Positions 1 through 4,708 of a DNA stretch of 5,881 nucleotides are shown piece after piece; within the stretch, counting starts at the first letter, position 1, and each line of letters opens with the position of its first letter. The position numbers were made by a program, and so were the translations under genes. Under the pieces are notes generated by a model that worked only from the letters and a program-made list of their open reading frames with translations, searched no databases and was not told the DNA's origin. The stretch spans positions 1-5,881 of the forward strand of contig JAEOTF010000250.1 of the NCBI GenBank assembly GCA_016840025.1. The letters are read 5' to 3'. The stretch is from Candidatus Hodarchaeota archaeon. GTDB lineage: Archaea; Asgardarchaeota; Heimdallarchaeia; Hodarchaeales; YT1-039.

Positions 1-83
1 AAGCGTGGAATTGGATAAAGAAACATGACTTTGAACCACAGGTTATTCAACCTACCAATAAATTTCGTTTAGAAGAAGTTTAA
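1..83 (+). CDS. C-terminal end of an unidentified protein (5' end outside window)
   Basis: The frame beginning at base 3 is open for 26 codons and ends with TAA at 81-83. The other two plus frames stop within about 30 bases. The visible tail is hydrophilic, with two Trp near its start (AWNWIKKHDF) and an ending of RLEEV. A hairpin with a T-rich tail follows 16 bases after the stop, which supports a real gene end here. The fragment is too short to assign to a family, and no function is proposed. Confidence 0.55.
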   Translation, partial: AWNWIKKHDFEPQVIQPTNKFRLEEV

Positions 84-99
84 TACCATAAAAAGGGGT

Positions 100-126
100 C
101 TACTTGACAAAAGTAGTTCTTTTTCT
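100..126 (+). terminator. hairpin plus T-rich tail, likely transcription terminator
   Basis: CTACTT (100-105) pairs perfectly with AAGTAG (111-116) around a five-base loop, and TTCTTTTTCT follows directly. It lies 16 bases after the stop of the left-edge gene on the same strand. Archaeal termination relies mainly on the T-run; the stem may be incidental. The same bases also contain a chance bacterial-looking -35 element. Confidence 0.5.
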
Positions 127-280
127 ATAATCAAAAAATTTAATGAATTCCTTGAAATCTTGACTTTTAAGGCATTATATAGTTTATTTAAATTTTAAAA
201 CAAAACATATTACGTGTATTATTATTCAGGTATATCTGTACGTGATACATTCATTCAGCAAATGTTCTACTAAAAAAAAC

Positions 281-286
281 AGAGGA
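281..286 (+). promoter_or_regulatory. Shine-Dalgarno site deciding the start at 296
   Basis: AGAGGA lies nine bases before the ATG at 296, a good match to anti-Shine-Dalgarno with standard spacing. It favours this ATG over an in-frame GTG at 242, which has no comparable site. Confidence 0.55.
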
Positions 287-295
287 ACTTGTGTA

Positions 296-619
296 ATGAG
301 TGTTCAGGTGCATTCAGAAGGATTAAGGGCACTAGATTTTCCACTCCGAGGCACAGCATTTATCTTTGACAAATTTTCAGAGATGTTTTTCTTTTTTTGT
401 AGAGAAAAGACATGTACAAAAGTCCATGAAATCGCCGAGGACATGTTAGCGTATTTTTTCGATTTTATATTTGGATATTCAGAGAAATGGGTTAGTCCAG
501 AAGACAACATTTGCTCATTTTTCTGTTCGCCTCCTTATTGCCAAAATATTCAGTTAGAAAGTCATGAAATTGATATTCTTCGAGAATTTCTCACGAAAAT
601 GTATTATAATCTAGTTTAG
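296..619 (+). CDS. small Phe/Cys-rich hypothetical protein (107 aa)
   Basis: I do not recognise this protein. The ATG at 296 is chosen because AGAGGA sits nine bases upstream; the frame stays open back to a GTG at 242, which would add 18 residues. The product is rich in Phe, with a run of four at residues 31-34. It has five Cys (35, 40, 73, 77, 82) and a His at 44 and at 90. Residues 73-82 read C-x3-C-x4-C, which could help bind a metal, but no classical finger is visible. The last 20 residues look like an amphipathic helix. No signal peptide or clear membrane span is seen. The upstream 170 bases are very AT-rich with TATA-like stretches near 185-198. It precedes another small gene on the same strand by 104 bases. 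It could be a rapidly evolving lineage-specific gene or a chance frame; the Shine-Dalgarno is the main support. Confidence 0.45.
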   Translation: MSVQVHSEGLRALDFPLRGTAFIFDKFSEMFFFFCREKTCTKVHEIAEDMLAYFFDFIFGYSEKWVSPEDNICSFFCSPPYCQNIQLESHEIDILREFLTKMYYNLV

Positions 620-642
620 AAAATGTGCAATCCTCTTTCGAG

Positions 643-656
643 TTTATTATATAAAT
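643..656 (+). promoter_or_regulatory. archaeal TATA box upstream of the zinc-finger-like gene
   Basis: TTTATTATATAAAT contains TTATATAAA at 647-655. With the usual archaeal spacing of about 26 bases from box centre, transcription would begin near 677, giving a leader of about 47 bases to the ATG at 724. The match is good, but AT-rich intergenic DNA produces such boxes by chance. Confidence 0.4.
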
Positions 657-723
657 GTCTCAAATTAAATTGGTATTTCTTGAATAATCACTTTTCTGTT
701 TTCAGTTTTTTAAATAAAGAGTA

Positions 724-1017
724 ATGAAAATATTGTTGGGTATAATATTGGCTATTTTAGGTTCTCGTTTTCATGAAATTATTGAAAATATGTTACACCA
801 CGAGCAGAAATTCTTTCAGTGTGGTTTATGTATCTATTGGGGTGCTATTGATGATATGATAAAGCATTACCGAGAATTTCATGCTATTACAGACATTAAA
901 ACCGATCCCCCAATTATGTTAGGTGCTAATTTTAGAAATAAATACATTTTATTCTTATTAGCCTGTAAGATATTCTTCTATGACATGTATAAGACAAAAA
1001 AAAGGAATGTTGAGTAG
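724..1017 (+). CDS. small C2H2 zinc-finger-like protein with hydrophobic ends (97 aa)
   Basis: No named family is recognised. Residues 30-53 resemble a Cys2His2 finger: FFQC, then C33-x2-C36-x11-H48-x4-H53, with aromatic residues before the first Cys and after the second and hydrophobic residues before the first His. Classical fingers have x12 and x3-5, so the spacing is one residue short. Residues 3-13 are strongly hydrophobic and could be a short membrane anchor. A second hydrophobic stretch, 74-86, is followed by a basic tail (KTKKR). The product may therefore be a membrane-attached zinc-binding protein. No proper Shine-Dalgarno precedes the ATG. A later ATG at 790 would remove the first hydrophobic segment but keep the finger. 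The gene is convergent with the serine hydrolase, 34 bases apart. C2H2 fingers occur as small proteins in archaea, so the fold is plausible, but zinc binding is inferred. Confidence 0.5.
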   Translation: MKILLGIILAILGSRFHEIIENMLHHEQKFFQCGLCIYWGAIDDMIKHYREFHAITDIKTDPPIMLGANFRNKYILFLLACKIFFYDMYKTKKRNVE

Positions 1018-1051
1018 TATTTATCACATAAGTATTAACATTATTCCAGGT

Positions 1052-2287
1052 TCAAAGAAAAGTGTTGGATCCATATAGTAATCCATGGAAACCTTCATAC
1101 ACGAGTTTTAAGAACTCCTCATATTTAAAAATTATGGTTTCTAGATTAGAAGTGAATACTTGTGTCATAAGTATTCCTATAATGTCATTTAACGGATCAA
1201 CCCAGTAATAAGTATTTGCTGCTCCTATCCATCCATGTTCACCGATTTTTGGAGTAAAAGTGCCTTCTATTGTCCTCACACGCATCCCTAAGCCTTGCCC
1301 GTGGTCATCGAATTTTTCCCCTTGTTTATTTGACAATAATTCTGTAATTGTGCGATTCTCTTTAAGATAATTCCTTGTCATAAGTTCAACTGTTTCTGGT
1401 GCGAGTATTTGATTTTCTTTGAATTTTCCTTTATTTAGAAACATTTTTGTAAAATTAAAATAATCCTTCAGAGTTGACACCAGTCCTCCACCTCCAGACA
1501 GAAATTTATAACCTTTTTTATAACTTTCATATGCTTTGGATTCCGTAAGTAACTGAATTGTTTTTGAATCGGCATTGTAAAGATAAGGTTTAGCAAATTT
1601 CGCTTGATTTTCATCAGACACATAAAAATCCGTATCTACCATCTCTAAAGGCTTAAAAATTCTTTCTTGCAGAAATTGATCTAATATTTGACCTGATAGA
1701 ATCTCAATTAATCTTCCTAATACATCTATACCCCAACTATAGTTGAAATACTCTCCGGGGTGAAATCTAAGAGGAATTGATGGAATTAGGTTGATCACTT
1801 CTTCGAGTGTAAGTGATCTGATCTTTTCATGGGATAGTCTTTCATTATAGAGCTTATCAACTGGATCATCTGGAAAAAATCCGTAGCTTAGTCCTGATGT
1901 GTGTGTAAATAGATCAAGAATTGTTATCTCCCTTTCCGATTTCGTTGTGATTAAATTTCCATCTTCTTCTTTTATAAAAACTTCTACATTACGGAATTCA
2001 GGAATGTAATTAGATATGGGATCTTCCAGTAAAAATTCTCCTTCTTCAAAGAGCATCATTAGTGCAATAGCCACTATAGGCTTTGTCATTGAGTAAATTC
2101 GAAAAATAGTGTCAAACTTTAATGGAATACTGTTTTCAACGTCAGACCACCCATATTTTTGCATAAATTTTATGTCATCATTCTTGGATAAAAGAAGAAG
2201 TGCACCAGGTATCTTCTTATAATCAACTAGTTGTTTAATAAGAGTGTCTATCTTATGGAATTTCTCATTGAGAATTGATTGAAACAA
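1052..2287 (-). CDS. serine hydrolase, beta-lactamase/esterase EstB-like family (411 aa)
   Basis: This is a penicillin-binding-protein-like serine hydrolase of the beta-lactamase superfamily (PF00144 type), whose members are mostly esterases or peptidases of unknown substrate. The nucleophile motif SxxK is S66-M-T-K69. The second motif has Tyr183 in FNYSWGIDVLGR, the YxN equivalent of EstB-like enzymes. The third motif is H351-G-W-I-G355, the usual HxG region near the C-terminus. Other family signatures are THTSGL (128-133), FHPGE (175-179), PLEMVDT (213-219) and SGGGGLVST (264-272). Length is normal for the family and the domain looks intact. No signal peptide or membrane span is visible, so it is probably cytoplasmic. 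The start must be TTG at 2287: a TGA lies three codons upstream and the next ATG is at residue 42, inside the fold. AGGAATGAG precedes it. The substrate cannot be read from the sequence. Confidence 0.93.
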   Translation of the reverse strand: MFQSILNEKFHKIDTLIKQLVDYKKIPGALLLLSKNDDIKFMQKYGWSDVENSIPLKFDTIFRIYSMTKPIVAIALMMLFEEGEFLLEDPISNYIPEFRNVEVFIKEEDGNLITTKSEREITILDLFTHTSGLSYGFFPDDPVDKLYNERLSHEKIRSLTLEEVINLIPSIPLRFHPGEYFNYSWGIDVLGRLIEILSGQILDQFLQERIFKPLEMVDTDFYVSDENQAKFAKPYLYNADSKTIQLLTESKAYESYKKGYKFLSGGGGLVSTLKDYFNFTKMFLNKGKFKENQILAPETVELMTRNYLKENRTITELLSNKQGEKFDDHGQGLGMRVRTIEGTFTPKIGEHGWIGAANTYYWVDPLNDIIGILMTQVFTSNLETIIFKYEEFLKLVYEGFHGLLYGSNTFL

Positions 2288-2321
2288 CTCTTCTCATTCC
2301 TTTTTATCATTAAGAATCATA

Positions 2322-2339
2322 ACTCACTTTTCTGAGTGA
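2322..2339. repeat. short dyad between TATA-like box and predicted start of the serine hydrolase transcript
   Basis: ACTCA (2322-2326) is the reverse complement of TGAGT (2333-2337). In a shifted register TCACT (2324-2328) pairs with AGTGA (2335-2339). The dyad falls just downstream of a TATA-like element on the minus strand, where an archaeal repressor would block transcription. It could instead be a chance match. Confidence 0.35.
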
Positions 2340-2340
2340 A

Positions 2341-2350
2341 TATTTTTAGG
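2341..2350 (-). promoter_or_regulatory. TATA-like element for the serine hydrolase gene
   Basis: On the minus strand the sequence reads CCTAAAAATATTC. Transcription starting about 26 bases downstream (near 2319) would give a leader of about 30 bases carrying AGGAATGAG before the TTG start. The box is an imperfect match to the archaeal consensus. Confidence 0.35.
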
Positions 2351-2372
2351 CTTAGGCATTATTATGCCAAGG
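2351..2372. repeat. inverted repeat in the vapC-serine hydrolase gap
   Basis: GGCAT (2355-2359) and ATGCC (2364-2368) pair perfectly around TATT, and the arms extend outward with one mismatch and a G-T pair to 2351 and 2372. It lies downstream of the vapC-like stop and directly upstream of the TATA-like box at 2341-2350. It may be an operator half or an RNA hairpin at the end of the toxin transcript; no T-run follows on the minus strand, so a terminator is less likely. Confidence 0.4.
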
Positions 2373-2398
2373 TGAAATAGTTCCAGCGATCAAGAAAA

Positions 2399-2875
2399 CT
2401 AGTCCTTTGTTGGCCTCTCAATTAGTTTTAGATTGATTGAAAACTCTTCTGAGATTATTTCTTGGTTTTTTTTCGTTATTTCCTTCTCCTTAATAAAATA
2501 CGTTGGAATTGACAAGAATTTTCCTATCGCTAGAGTATAACAATCGGCAAATGCAATTGGAACTTTGCATTTAATTTGTGCTGCTATTTCATCCAGATCT
2601 GGTGATCGCAAAACTATAAAATTTGCTAAAAAACCGTCTATTGTTTTTTTTGCTTCTTTCCATCCCTTTAATCGGCATGTTGTGTATAATAACTCTGTTT
2701 TTACTATTGAAGGAATATACAAAATACGATATCTATCTGTTTCAAGAATTGTTTTTTCGAGCTTCTCAAGAAACTGTTTTTCTTCAGTTTTTTCTTTATC
2801 TAATGAGAGGTATTCAATTAATACTCCTGTATCCAATGTTGCTGCTTTTATCTGGTCATCATTATTTATTTTCAT
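2399..2875 (-). CDS. vapC: PIN-domain toxin, VapC type (158 aa)
   Basis: PIN-domain proteins of this kind are Mg/Mn-dependent RNases that inhibit translation by cutting tRNA or rRNA and are held inactive by a VapB partner. The acidic active-site residues are visible: D15 in LDTGVLIEYL, E61 in IVKTELLY and D111 in IAFADCYTLAIGK. E130 or E132 in the following strand (PTYFIKEKEI) is the likely fourth acid. The length is slightly above the 130-140 residues usual for VapC, with a C-terminal tail after the domain. The ATG at 2875 lies inside the end of the antitoxin frame, overlapping by 14 bases, and AGGAAG stands nine bases upstream, so the pair is one operon and probably translationally coupled. 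The exact RNA target cannot be predicted. Assignment to the PIN fold is firm; toxin activity is inferred from context. Confidence 0.88.
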   Translation of the reverse strand: MKINNDDQIKAATLDTGVLIEYLSLDKEKTEEKQFLEKLEKTILETDRYRILYIPSIVKTELLYTTCRLKGWKEAKKTIDGFLANFIVLRSPDLDEIAAQIKCKVPIAFADCYTLAIGKFLSIPTYFIKEKEITKKNQEIISEEFSINLKLIERPTKD

Positions 2876-3107
2876 CTAAGAATTCTTCCTGACGCATTTT
2901 TTCATATATCTTTCGTCCTTCAGATCCTAAAATTCCACGGAATTTTCTTAATGAGCGTGAGAGAGGAATATCTAATTGACTTGTCTTGACTAAGTACTCT
3001 ATTACTTCATCATAACTCATTGAACGACCAAATACATTTTCTAAGTGATTTTTAACTTCAAATAGTGTTTGCTTTGTGGGTTCTTTTAGTTGGATAGTCG
3101 TAACCAT
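2862..3107 (-). CDS. vapB: VapB-type antitoxin with N-terminal DNA-binding segment (81 aa)
   Basis: A small protein directly before, and overlapping, a PIN-domain gene. Residues 2-8 (VTTIQLK) form a likely ribbon strand, followed by two predicted helices, with MSYDEVIEYLV (30-40) matching the second helix of archaeal VapB ribbon-helix-helix antitoxins. Residues 53-81 form a charged tail starting LRKFRGILG, then a helix rich in Arg, Lys and Glu; this is the region that normally wraps the toxin and blocks its active site. Expected roles are neutralising the VapC partner and repressing its own promoter as a dimer. The ATG at 3107 has GGAG (3121-3118) ten bases upstream and a TATA box at a suitable distance. 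Family membership rests on pattern and context, as the sequence is short. Confidence 0.82.
   Translation of the reverse strand: MVTTIQLKEPTKQTLFEVKNHLENVFGRSMSYDEVIEYLVKTSQLDIPLSRSLRKFRGILGSEGRKIYEKMRQEEFLDENK
2885..2890 (-). promoter_or_regulatory. Shine-Dalgarno of the vapC-like gene, inside vapB
   Basis: AGGAAG on the minus strand sits nine bases before the ATG at 2875 and inside the last codons of the antitoxin gene. It lets the toxin be initiated independently of, or coupled to, ribosomes finishing the antitoxin. Confidence 0.55.
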
Positions 3108-3143
3108 TGTAAGATGACTCCTATAGCAAATATATTACCTATA

Positions 3144-3154
3144 GTTTATAAATA
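3144..3154 (-). promoter_or_regulatory. TATA box of the vapBC operon
   Basis: The minus strand reads TATTTATAAAC. Transcription about 26 bases downstream would begin near 3123, giving a leader of about 15 bases that just includes the GGAG at 3121-3118. This geometry is typical of archaeal promoters. VapB-type proteins usually bind here for autoregulation, but no clear palindrome is seen. Confidence 0.55.
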
Positions 3155-3326
3155 CTAAGAATGATAATTGTTTTTTATTCTTCTCAATTAAACCAGCTTT
3201 TTATGGAGATATAATTACAAAGCTTATTAGGACTGAGTTCAACAGAAAATTTATATACAACACTTCCTGAATCTATAATAAATTTGAGAAAGCTTAGATT
3301 ATTAAATATCAAATAGATACATCAAA
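3155..3326. other. gene-free stretch between vapB promoter and the remnant frame
   Basis: The vapB to DinB-like gap spans 3108-3465. This middle part is AT-rich and has no open frame of note on either strand: the only plus-strand ATG, near 3201, meets a stop after three codons. It holds a strong TATA-like sequence at 3247-3258 and two HindIII-like AAGCTT words, but no convincing repeat or RNA structure. Confidence 0.4.
3247..3258. promoter_or_regulatory. orphan TATA-like box
   Basis: AAATTTATATAC on the plus strand is close to the archaeal TATA consensus, with no gene at the right distance on that strand. Read on the minus strand it would start a transcript near 3226, giving vapB a second promoter with a leader of about 120 bases. 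It may also be chance in AT-rich DNA. Confidence 0.3.
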
Positions 3327-3469
3327 TCAAGCGGATATAACACCTTTCAAACCTTCCCTTTTCTCTATCCATTATCTTGTCTTTACCATTAACTCGTCCA
3401 TTTCTTCTTTCCTCTCCCCTGTGATTCTTCTGCTTCATTCTTTAGTTTCTCTCTTGTTTTTTGTTTCAT
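3327..3469 (-). pseudogene. decayed or frameshifted small reading frame coupled to the DinB-like gene
   Basis: An ATG at 3469 overlaps the DinB-like stop as ATGA, the usual coupled-operon arrangement. It opens 26 codons (to 3389), starting MKQKTREKLKNEAEE and then turning into a low-quality Gly/Lys tail. In another frame the strand continues in similar charged style: ITGERKEEMDELMVKTR, a TAA at 3374-3372, then WIEKREGLKGVISA and a TGA at 3329-3327. One inserted base near GAAGAATCACAG joins the two parts, and one changed base would remove the TAA, giving about 47 charged, helix-prone residues. The strand is strongly purine-rich, as coding strands here are. It could be a broken small gene, a sequencing error, or chance reading of purine-rich DNA. 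No family is recognised. Confidence 0.3.
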
Positions 3470-3909
3470 CCCACTGTATACCGTTTGTTCCAACTCTTCG
3501 GAAATGCTAGTTTATTGGCATAGACATATCGAATCAATTGTCCTTGATGCTGTATTTCATGTTCTAATAGCTCGAATCCCAATTCTACTTGCTCTATTGC
3601 TAATGTATTCTGTTGAAGAAACTCTATAAAACGTTTACTTGTTTCTTTTAATTTCTCGATAACAAGCAGCTTCTTTTCTGTATCTTTTAAACTACATGAA
3701 AATCCTCCCCATTTAGAATTTTTAATAGCCTTTAAATATGATTCTCTTGCCCCACAAATACACCAAACTTGTTCTCCCATGGTATTTGAAGGATAATTTT
3801 TAATGTTTAACCTTAAGTCTGCTTCAGATAAGGAATTATATAGATCATAAGTCAACTCGAACGCTTTTTCTAAGCGTTTGATTAGTACTTGAATTACCTG
3901 GTTGTTCAT
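3466..3909 (-). CDS. DinB-like four-helix metal-binding protein (147 aa)
   Basis: The protein resembles the DinB/YfiT-like superfamily, four-helix bundles that typically bind a divalent metal through three His and include thiol S-transferases and many stress proteins of unknown activity. The clearest signature is near the C-terminus: LLEHEIQHQGQLIRYVY (114-130), with H117 and H121 as metal ligands, followed by FPKSWNKRYTV, the usual family ending. Helix two carries MGEQVWCICGARESYLKAI (44-62). The His normally found there is absent and Cys50 and Cys52 stand nearby, so the metal site may differ or be lost. Length is normal, and the gene looks complete. The ATG at 3909 has GGAAAG close upstream and a TATA box about 26 bases away, so its transcript may be almost leaderless. 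Family is likely; the reaction and substrate are unknown. The name does not imply the DNA polymerase DinB. Confidence 0.8.
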   Translation of the reverse strand: MNNQVIQVLIKRLEKAFELTYDLYNSLSEADLRLNIKNYPSNTMGEQVWCICGARESYLKAIKNSKWGGFSCSLKDTEKKLLVIEKLKETSKRFIEFLQQNTLAIEQVELGFELLEHEIQHQGQLIRYVYANKLAFPKSWNKRYTVG

Positions 3910-3934
3910 GTTCTTTCCACTCTACCCTCACTTC

Positions 3935-3942
3935 TTTATAAA
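3935..3942 (-). promoter_or_regulatory. TATA box of the DinB-like gene
   Basis: TTTATAAA, a perfect palindrome, is centred about 29 bases before the ATG at 3909. Archaeal spacing puts the transcript start near 3912, leaving a leader of only a few bases. It is separate from the HD gene, which ends at 3993, so the DinB-like gene is probably transcribed on its own. Confidence 0.55.
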
Positions 3943-3992
3943 CCATGTTCACTTACTATAACGATCGCTCTATAGAAATAAAGTTTGAGACT

Positions 3993-4613
3993 CTATGAGA
4001 ATGTATTCTCTATAACATCAGGTAGAAGAGAATAAATTGAGCATCCAACTTTTTGGTCAAAATAATCCTTTATTTCTCGGAGTTTTTGCCATTTTTCTAG
4101 TATAGTGAGGTTGATACCTGATTGATTTTTTAAACCATAGCGAATTACTATATCGACTAAACGCTTCTCCATTAAAACAAATCCATTAGGGTCTGCAATG
4201 CAATCACACAATTGAATCAGTCTGTCATAGTCATCCATGTCAGTTTGTTCAAGGAAATTTTCGACAAAAGTTAACTCAGTTTCATCACAATCCCATTGCG
4301 ATACATTCGCATGGAGATCTTTGGTGGGAAAACAGTGCGTGATACAGATACGGGCTAATTTTTCGTAATTTTTTTCTTTCAAAAAGCGATATCCATCTAT
4401 ACAATGGCGCGATTGAGTTACTCCTACCCATCTACCAATATCATGTATCAATCCCATAATGTGTGCTTTGTTAGGATCAAGGTAAGCGGTTTTTTCTGCA
4501 ATAAGTTTTGCTGCCAAGCCTACAAGTTCACTATGTCGTACCCATGATCCAGGATTGCTTTTATACCCCATTTTTAACCATGAATTTACAGTTTCGATGT
4601 CTGGTAAGTTCAT
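3993..4613 (-). CDS. HD-domain metal-dependent phosphohydrolase (206 aa)
   Basis: HD-domain proteins of this type use metal ions to hydrolyse phosphate esters, often of nucleotides. Counting from the ATG at 4613, the ligands are H27 in WVRHSELVG, H57-D58 in GLIHDIGRWVG, H70 in QSRHCIDGY, H93 in ICITHCFPT and D137 in LIQLCDCIAD. This is the full H...HD...H...H...D set, so it is probably active. The C-terminal 60 residues are helical and form no second recognisable domain. The frame opens 27 bases earlier at TTG (4640), adding nine residues. The ATG is preferred because HD proteins of this group tend to begin shortly before the NPGxWxxHS segment, and a TATA-like TTTATTTGTA lies at a fitting distance. 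It is divergent from the amidohydrolase gene across about 95 bases. The substrate is not evident. Confidence 0.87.
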   Translation of the reverse strand: MNLPDIETVNSWLKMGYKSNPGSWVRHSELVGLAAKLIAEKTAYLDPNKAHIMGLIHDIGRWVGVTQSRHCIDGYRFLKEKNYEKLARICITHCFPTKDLHANVSQWDCDETELTFVENFLEQTDMDDYDRLIQLCDCIADPNGFVLMEKRLVDIVIRYGLKNQSGINLTILEKWQKLREIKDYFDQKVGCSIYSLLPDVIENTFS

Positions 4614-4640
4614 TGGAGTCCACTCAATTTTCTTCAACAA

Positions 4641-4650
4641 TACAAATAAA
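4641..4650 (-). promoter_or_regulatory. possible TATA element of the HD gene
   Basis: The minus strand reads TTTATTTGTA. Initiation about 26 bases downstream would fall near 4620, seven bases before the ATG at 4613 and inside the longer TTG-started version, so it supports the shorter protein. The match is weak. Confidence 0.3.
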
Positions 4651-4694
4651 TCCTAAAAATCTGCCTTAGTCTGGATGAATTGATGGGTTTTAGC

Positions 4695-4700
4695 GTGAGG
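4695..4700 (+). promoter_or_regulatory. Shine-Dalgarno of the amidohydrolase gene
   Basis: GTGAGG ends eight bases before the ATG at 4709 and fits the expected ribosome-binding position. It supports that ATG as the start. Confidence 0.55.
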
Positions 4701-4708
4701 TTCACAAA

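Noticed and set aside
104..131. TTGACA, 16-base gap, TATAAT: a perfect bacterial sigma-70 style promoter
   Set aside because: Other promoters in the window look archaeal, and the first hexamer lies inside the hairpin of a likely terminator. AT-rich DNA makes such matches by chance. It would matter if the organism proved to be bacterial.
242..295. GTG at 242 as the start of the small Phe/Cys-rich gene
   Set aside because: It lacks a good Shine-Dalgarno, whereas the ATG at 296 has AGAGGA at nine bases.
304..510. 68-residue minus-strand frame
   Set aside because: It lies opposite the 296-619 gene and has no ribosome-binding site or family resemblance.
2565..2892. Two hydrophobic plus-strand frames of 104 and 89 residues
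   Set aside because: They are antisense shadows of the PIN-domain gene, whose active-site residues and operon context are clear; hydrophobicity is a by-product of reading the opposite strand.
3271..3302. AATCTA and TAGATT as an inverted repeat
   Set aside because: Six-base arms separated by about 19 bases in AT-rich DNA are expected by chance, and nothing nearby gives them a role.
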